Below are positions 19,719 through 24,563 of a stretch of 24,563 bases of DNA, piece by piece. Position numbers and translations under genes: made by a program. Within the stretch, counting starts at the first letter, position 1. Each line of letters starts with the position of its first letter. Origin of the DNA: Vicinamibacteria bacterium (GTDB taxonomy: Bacteria > Acidobacteriota > Vicinamibacteria > Vicinamibacterales > UBA2999); contig JAICQE010000044.1 of the NCBI GenBank assembly GCA_025938035.1, positions 1-24,563 of the forward strand, given 5' to 3'. The notes beneath the pieces were generated by a model, which ran no database searches, was not told the DNA's origin, and saw only the letters and a program-made list of their open reading frames with translations.

Positions 19719-22700
19719 CTCAATTCCTTCGGACTCAATATGTTAAACAATTCTTCCAAGCGGCCGAAAACGCCTGTCTCGCCGCGCGGATCCTGCTCCG
19801 GCTTCCGCAGAATCTCCTCTTTCGAAAACCCCGCCTGGACCTGTCCGGCCGTGGCCCGCGCTGTCCACCAGCTTGCTCCCTGCTCCCGCGAGCTGCGCTT
19901 CCGCGTGCCCGGTGGACCGGGGCTGCCGGATGCCTCGAGGTCCAGCTTCAGTGTTACCGGAGGCACCAGGGTAGCGCCAGGCCACCGAGTCACCAGATCG
20001 ATCAGCCGGACCGGGTCGACCTTGCCGACAGGCCTGAACTTAATGACGACGAACCGGCCCTCGCGGTCGACGCTTTCAACCCCAAGCCGGTCGGCCATGA
20101 TCCGAAGACGCCCATAGTCGGCAAGGTTGAGCATCGCCGGCGGCGGCTCCCCGTAGCGGTCCCGGACGTCGGCCAGGACCGACTCGAGCTCCCGGTCGGT
20201 GCGGGCGGCGGCGACCTTCCGGTACACCATCAACCGCTGATTCATGTCCGGCACGTAGCGCTCGTCGAGCTTCAGGTCGACGCGGAGATTCACCGTCGCC
20301 CGGACCTCGTCCTCGATCTCTTCGCCCTTCAGCTCGCGGACGGTCTCCTCGAGCAGCTTCATGTACATCTCGAAACCGACCGCATCGATGTGACCGCTCT
20401 GTTCGCCGCCAAGCAGATTGCCGGCTCCGCGAATCTCCAGATCGAGAGCCGCGACGCGGAAGCCGCTGCCGAGGTCGCTGAATTCACGGATCGCCGCCAG
20501 CCGCTTGCGGGCGACAGGCGAGAGCGACTCCTGCGGCGGAATGAGCAGATAGGCATAGGCGGGACGATCCGATCGGCCGACGCGGCCGCGAAGCTGATAC
20601 AACTGCGACAACCCGTAGCGATCGGCGCGGTTGATGATGATTGTGTTCGCGTTCGGAATGTCGAGCCCGTTCTCGACGATGGTGGTCGCCAGAAGCACGT
20701 CATACTGCCGATCGACGAATCCGAGCATCGCGCGTTCGAGCTCCTCCTCTCCCAGCTGCCCGTGACCGACGACGACACGGGCCTCGGGAACGAGGCGTTG
20801 CACGAGGTGACCGATCGAGTAGATCGATTCGACGCGGTTGTGCACGAAGTAGATCTGACCGCCGCGGGCGAGCTCGTTGCGAATCGCCCGCTCGATGACG
20901 GGCGCATCGAATTTGACGACGTTTGTCTGGATCGACAGCCGGTCTTTCGGTGGTGTCTCGATAATCGACATGTCGCGGATGCCGACGAGCGACATGTTGA
21001 GCGTGCGCGGGATTGGCGTCGCCGTCATCGTCAGCACGTCGACCTTCTTGCGCATCTGCTTGATGCGCTCCTTGTGCGCAACGCCGAAGCGCTGCTCTTC
21101 GTCCACGACGAGCAGCCCCAGATCCTTGAATTGCACGTCCTTCGACATGAGGCGGTGGGTCCCGACGATGACGTCGACCTTGCCGGCGCTGAGATTGTCG
21201 AGAATCTGCTTCGTCTCCTGCCTGGTGCGGAAACGGCTGACCATGTCGATGGTGAGGGGGAACCCGGCGAAGCGATCGCGCAGCGTCTTCTCGTGCTGGA
21301 ACGCGAGAACGGTCGTCGGCGCGAGAAACGCCACCTGCTTGCCGTCCATGACCGCCTTGAACGCGGCGCGCATCGCAACCTCGGTCTTGCCGTAGCCGAC
21401 ATCGCCGCACAGAAGACGGTCCATCGGCGTCGGCGATTCCATATCGCGTTTGATGTCGGCGATCGCCGTCGCCTGATCGGGCGTCAGCTCGTACGGGAAC
21501 GCGCTCTCGAATTCCTCCTGCCAGTGGGTGTCGGGGGCGAAGGCGTGGCCCGCCACGGCGCGCCGCTGCGCGTAGAGCTTGAGCAGTTCCTCCGCCATGT
21601 CGCGCATCGCTTTCTTGACGCGCGTCTTGGCTTTCTCCCACGTGGTTCCGCCGAGTCGATCGAGGGCGGGCCGCGTGCCGCCCGTGTACTTCTGGATGAG
21701 ATCCAGGCGCTCCACCGGAACGAAGAGCTTGTCGTCGCCGTGATAACGGATTTCGAGGAACTCCTGCACGTCGGCCGCGGATCCGGCAACCGGACGGCTG
21801 ACCGTCCCGAGCTGCTTCAGGCCGACGAATTCCCCGATGCCGTGATCGACGTGGACGATCAGATCGCCGACCTTCAGGTCGCGCAGGTCGGAGAGGAAGG
21901 TCTTGGCGAGATTGCGCCGCTTTTCGGTCGGACGGCGCTCCTCCTCGAAAACGTCCGTCTCGACGTAGATTTGCAGCGCACCGTCGGCAAGGCGGAAGCC
22001 GCGGGACAGCGAGCCGACGGCTACCAGCACGGCGGCCGCGTGGACGTCTTCCGCGCGCTCGACGGGAACCGCCACGATCTCGTACTCCTGAAGAATCTCG
22101 ACCGTGCGTTCGGCGCGGCCGGGGCTGTCGGCAACGAACAGCACCGTGTCACCGCGTTCACGCGCCTGGCGGAGGTCGGCGATCCAGTCGCCGGCGCGGC
22201 CGCGGAATTCGAGCGCCGGCTGACAGGAGACGTGGCGGACCTGCGGCGCCCCGGCCTCCTGGTCACCGTCTTCAATCGCCAGCTCTTCGAGCCGATGCGC
22301 GGAGACGATTCGAGGTTCGATCGCATCCCAGGTCGTAAACGCCCGATCGGGCGGTGCGGCGGCGACGTGACCGCGGGCGCGAGCGTCTTCGTAGCTGTTG
22401 TCGAGCTGCTCGCGAAGCTTCCGTGTCTGCTGCTCCACCTGTTCGCGTTCGGACACGATGACCCGCGCGCCATGTGCCAGCGACAGAAAGTCGAGAATCG
22501 ACACCCGCTCGTCCTCGTCTTCGAACCACTCGCGCACGGGAACAATCGACACCTGGTCGACGGCCCCGGTCGATCGTTGTGTCGTCGGATCGAACCGGCG
22601 CAGGGTTTCGACCATGTCGCCGACGAACTCGAGCCGGACCGGCTCGACGTCGTTTGCCGGAAACACGTCGAGGATTCCGCCGCGGACCGCGAAGGATCCA

Positions 22701-23296
22701 TGCTCGTCAACGGGATCGGCGTGGGTGAAACCGGCGTCGACGAGCAGGTCGGCAAGCGTCTGCGGGTCGATCTCCGTGCCTGATCTGATTTCGATGGCCG
22801 CGCGGAGCAGGCGCTCGGGCGGGCTGACCATCGGGAGCATGGCACCGGCCGACGCGACGACCAGCCGTGCCGTGCCGGCGGCGGCTTCGGCCAGCGCGCG
22901 CGCGCGCGCGGCCGCGACCCGGAAATGCGGCGACATCCCGCGATAGGGATCAACCTGCAGAGACGGTAGCGGGACCACCGCTCGCTCGGTGGCCTCCTCT
23001 GACGCGCCTTCCAGCGCCGAATAGAAAAAGCGCGCGTCCGCCGTGAGCTGTTCGAGGTCCCGGTCGGCCGGAGCGATGAGCAGCGTGGTCCCGCCGTGCG
23101 CCCGGACAGCCACCACGGCGGCCAGTGCCTTCGCGGCCGGGGTCAGACCTGCGATCACACCACCTGAGGCATCGAGACCAGCGCGGCCGGCAGATCGGCT
23201 GAAAAGGGCGCGGAGCGTGAGAGATGGGGTCGCAGTTGGCATGTACGTACAAGCGGCCCGCTCCGGCACGGGTGCCGGGCGGGTGCTTCTCTTCAT
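19715..23296 (-). CDS. mfd: transcription-repair coupling factor
   Basis: Mfd is a DNA translocase that removes RNA polymerase stalled at lesions and recruits UvrA. It has 1193 residues, in the family range. Order of parts: a UvrB-like N-terminal region (about 20-400), the RNA-polymerase-interacting CarD-like domain (about 490-560; DLKVGDLIVHVDHGIGEFVG), and the RecG-like helicase core. The core has Walker A (LLCGDVGYGKTEVAMRAAF), the DEEQ box (VVDEEQRFGVAHKE), TATPIPRTLNMSL, and motifs V-VI (TTIVENGLDIPNANTIIINR and QLRGRVGRSDRPAYAY). A C-terminal TRCF domain (about 1030-1140) follows. The ATG at 23296 has GGTGGGA close upstream; ATG at 23242 is a shorter alternative. Residues after about 1140 (Gly/Pro/Ser-rich) look disordered. 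A 17-base alternating GC tract (22894-22910) lies within the N-terminal part. Confidence 0.97.
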   Translation of the reverse strand: MKRSTRPAPVPERAACTYMPTATPSLTLRALFSRSAGRAGLDASGGVIAGLTPAAKALAAVVAVRAHGGTTLLIAPADRDLEQLTADARFFYSALEGASEEATERAVVPLPSLQVDPYRGMSPHFRVAAARARALAEAAAGTARLVVASAGAMLPMVSPPERLLRAAIEIRSGTEIDPQTLADLLVDAGFTHADPVDEHGSFAVRGGILDVFPANDVEPVRLEFVGDMVETLRRFDPTTQRSTGAVDQVSIVPVREWFEDEDERVSILDFLSLAHGARVIVSEREQVEQQTRKLREQLDNSYEDARARGHVAAAPPDRAFTTWDAIEPRIVSAHRLEELAIEDGDQEAGAPQVRHVSCQPALEFRGRAGDWIADLRQARERGDTVLFVADSPGRAERTVEILQEYEIVAVPVERAEDVHAAAVLVAVGSLSRGFRLADGALQIYVETDVFEEERRPTEKRRNLAKTFLSDLRDLKVGDLIVHVDHGIGEFVGLKQLGTVSRPVAGSAADVQEFLEIRYHGDDKLFVPVERLDLIQKYTGGTRPALDRLGGTTWEKAKTRVKKAMRDMAEELLKLYAQRRAVAGHAFAPDTHWQEEFESAFPYELTPDQATAIADIKRDMESPTPMDRLLCGDVGYGKTEVAMRAAFKAVMDGKQVAFLAPTTVLAFQHEKTLRDRFAGFPLTIDMVSRFRTRQETKQILDNLSAGKVDVIVGTHRLMSKDVQFKDLGLLVVDEEQRFGVAHKERIKQMRKKVDVLTMTATPIPRTLNMSLVGIRDMSIIETPPKDRLSIQTNVVKFDAPVIERAIRNELARGGQIYFVHNRVESIYSIGHLVQRLVPEARVVVGHGQLGEEELERAMLGFVDRQYDVLLATTIVENGLDIPNANTIIINRADRYGLSQLYQLRGRVGRSDRPAYAYLLIPPQESLSPVARKRLAAIREFSDLGSGFRVAALDLEIRGAGNLLGGEQSGHIDAVGFEMYMKLLEETVRELKGEEIEDEVRATVNLRVDLKLDERYVPDMNQRLMVYRKVAAARTDRELESVLADVRDRYGEPPPAMLNLADYGRLRIMADRLGVESVDREGRFVVIKFRPVGKVDPVRLIDLVTRWPGATLVPPVTLKLDLEASGSPGPPGTRKRSSREQGASWWTARATAGQVQAGFSKEEILRKPEQDPRGETGVFGRLEELFNILSPKELR

Positions 23297-23324
23297 TGTC
23301 CCACCGCGTCAACCCCGGCGGCTG

Positions 23325-23810
23325 TCAGCGGCGGCCGTGAACCCGGCGGATCAACTCGGTCGTCGAATATCCCTGCGCCAGGTCGATGCGCACCACGCGT
23401 CCACCGCGCGCTTCGACGACATCCCGTCCCACGATCTCCGTCGGCGCCCAGTCGGCTCCCTTGACGAGCACGTCCGGCTGGATCGTCCCGATTACCTGGT
23501 GCGGTGTGTCCTCGTCGAAGAGCACTGCCGCATCGACCGAGGAGAGCGCAAGCAGGACTTCGGCACGTTCGCGATCCGGATTGAGCGGACGGCCCGGTCC
23601 CTTGTTCGCTCGGACAGATCGATCGGAGTTGACGGCGACGATCAGGATGTCTCCCAGGCGCCGTGCCGCCTCGAGGTATCGCACGTGCCCGGGATGCAGC
23701 AGGTCGAACACGCCGTTGGTCAACACAACCCGCCCGCCGCGCGCCTGCACCGAGCGGGCGAGTGTCCGCGCGTCGGCAGAGGTCGACAGCGGTCTTCCTG
23801 CCGTTCTCAT
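23325..23810 (-). CDS. rfaE2: D-glycero-beta-D-manno-heptose 1-phosphate adenylyltransferase (stand-alone)
   Basis: This 161-residue nucleotidyltransferase joins heptose 1-phosphate to AMP, giving ADP-heptose. It corresponds to the C-terminal half of E. coli HldE (RfaE) without the sugar-kinase half. It shows the cytidylyltransferase-fold motifs VVLTNGVFDLLHPGHVRYLE (HxGH), VAVNSDRSVRANKGPGRPLN, VLVKGADW and YSTTELIRRV, the last matching the family ISTTdIIeRI-type ending. The start ATG at 23810 lies 27 bases after atpC and lacks a strong Shine-Dalgarno. The heptose kinase, GmhB phosphatase and HldD epimerase are not in the window. gmhA lies at the other end of the same run. Confidence 0.93.
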   Translation of the reverse strand: MRTAGRPLSTSADARTLARSVQARGGRVVLTNGVFDLLHPGHVRYLEAARRLGDILIVAVNSDRSVRANKGPGRPLNPDRERAEVLLALSSVDAAVLFDEDTPHQVIGTIQPDVLVKGADWAPTEIVGRDVVEARGGRVVRIDLAQGYSTTELIRRVHGRR

Positions 23811-23837
23811 GGACGTGGCAAAGCCCGGAAGTATCCG

Positions 23838-24260
23838 TTACGCGCGCGTGCGGGCTCGCGCCGCCACCTGCAGACGAATCAGCGACTTCATCATCGCGAT
23901 GCGGGCGCGTTCGAAGTCGATGTCGGTTTGTGGCTGTGCGATACGTTCCTCGGCACGCGTCCGGGCGGCCTCTGCGCGCGGCACGTCGATGTCCTCGGGA
24001 CGCTCGGCGATCTGGGCGAGGACCGTGACCCGGTCCGGAAGCACCTCCGCAAACCCGAACGCGACGGCCAGGTACCGCTTCTCCTGGCCGACCCGGTACC
24101 ACAGCTCGCCAACCTGCAGCGTGGCCAGCAGCGGTGTGTGTCCGGGAAGCACGCCGAAGTAGCCTTCGGCGCCCGGCAGCTGGACTTCATCCACCTGCTC
24201 GCTGACGAGCAGACGTTCCGGGGTGACGACTTGCAGCGTCAGTTTCGTCGGCAGCGCCAT
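23838..24260 (-). CDS. atpC: F1Fo ATP synthase epsilon subunit
   Basis: This 140-residue central-stalk subunit connects the F1 rotor to the c-ring and inhibits ATP hydrolysis. The N-terminal beta-sandwich is evident (KLTLQVVTPERLLVSEQVDE, then QLPGAEGYFGVLPGHTPLLA, a hallmark sequence, and LAVAFGFAEVLPDRVTVLA). The C-terminal helical hairpin (about 92-138) contains PRAEAARTRAEERI and RARIAMMKSLIRLQVAARAR. The ATG at 24260 is 4 bases after the atpD stop, as expected for the conserved atpDC order. The rfaE2 gene follows after 27 bases. Confidence 0.95.
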   Translation of the reverse strand: MALPTKLTLQVVTPERLLVSEQVDEVQLPGAEGYFGVLPGHTPLLATLQVGELWYRVGQEKRYLAVAFGFAEVLPDRVTVLAQIAERPEDIDVPRAEAARTRAEERIAQPQTDIDFERARIAMMKSLIRLQVAARARTRA

Positions 24261-24264
24261 GTGG

Positions 24265-24563
<299 letters not shown>

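Noticed and set aside
18975..20117. Plus-strand 380-codon open frame across the isomerase/mfd junction
   Set aside because: It is antisense to two clear genes whose own start/stop overlap is typical of an operon; no domain is recognisable.
20390..22783. Very long plus-strand open frame (797 codons) opposite mfd
   Set aside because: It is exactly antisense to conserved mfd helicase motifs, and its translation is rich in H, R and D with no recognisable domain. High GC content explains the lack of stops.

Overview
This is a GC-rich window (about 60-65% G+C by eye) from a free-living, Gram-negative bacterium. ATG, GTG and TTG starts are mixed, and there are many signal-transduction genes. The protein families and gene order fit the Acidobacteriota (Vicinamibacteria-like) best, but this placement comes from recalled family resemblance, not a database search. 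Lipopolysaccharide heptose genes, lipobox signal peptides and periplasmic chaperones all point to an outer membrane. I see no rRNA or tRNA genes, CRISPR array, insertion sequence or prophage.

Left part (1-8.4 kb). The 3' end of a complex I nuoG gene is closed by a hairpin. It is followed by ccdA (thiol/disulfide transport), a membrane sensor with only a GAF-like cytoplasmic domain, a secreted two-PDZ protein (minus strand), a small OB-fold lipoprotein, and a GAF-GAF-PP2C phosphatase of the RsbU type (minus strand). The phosphatase is divergent from a FabZ-like hot-dog dehydratase. Next come an HExxH membrane protein (minus) and a tiny lmo0937-type membrane protein.

Middle part (8.4-17 kb). 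An EamA transporter and a GAF-GGDEF diguanylate cyclase lie on the minus strand. A PCYCGC-motif exported protein and a hybrid histidine kinase (PAS-HisKA-HATPase-REC) follow on the plus strand. A FliA/WhiG-type sigma factor on the minus strand overlaps the kinase gene antisense. Then comes a tightly coupled minus-strand pair, an excisionase-type HTH protein and an 89-residue protein made of little more than a histidine-kinase dimerisation/phosphoacceptor hairpin. Divergent from that pair is an NtrC-type sigma-54 activator, translationally coupled to an Arg/Pro-rich basic protein and followed by a Dabb protein. Hybrid kinase, lone phosphoacceptor hairpin and response regulator within 5 kb could form a His-Asp-His-Asp relay using a Spo0B-like mini phosphotransferase. 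This is the most interesting proposal in the window.

Right part (17-24.6 kb). One compact minus-strand run reads atpD (partial)-atpC-rfaE2-mfd-SurA/PrsA-like isomerase-dusB-gmhA. Gaps are at most 28 bases, with overlapping stop/start codons at two junctions. It combines ATP synthase, transcription-coupled repair, tRNA modification, envelope protein folding and two steps of ADP-heptose synthesis.

Convergent gene ends in this window tend to sit on compact hairpins, some of which contain both stop codons. Several starts lack a Shine-Dalgarno sequence and carry a -10-like hexamer about 10 bases upstream, suggesting leaderless or near-leaderless transcripts.
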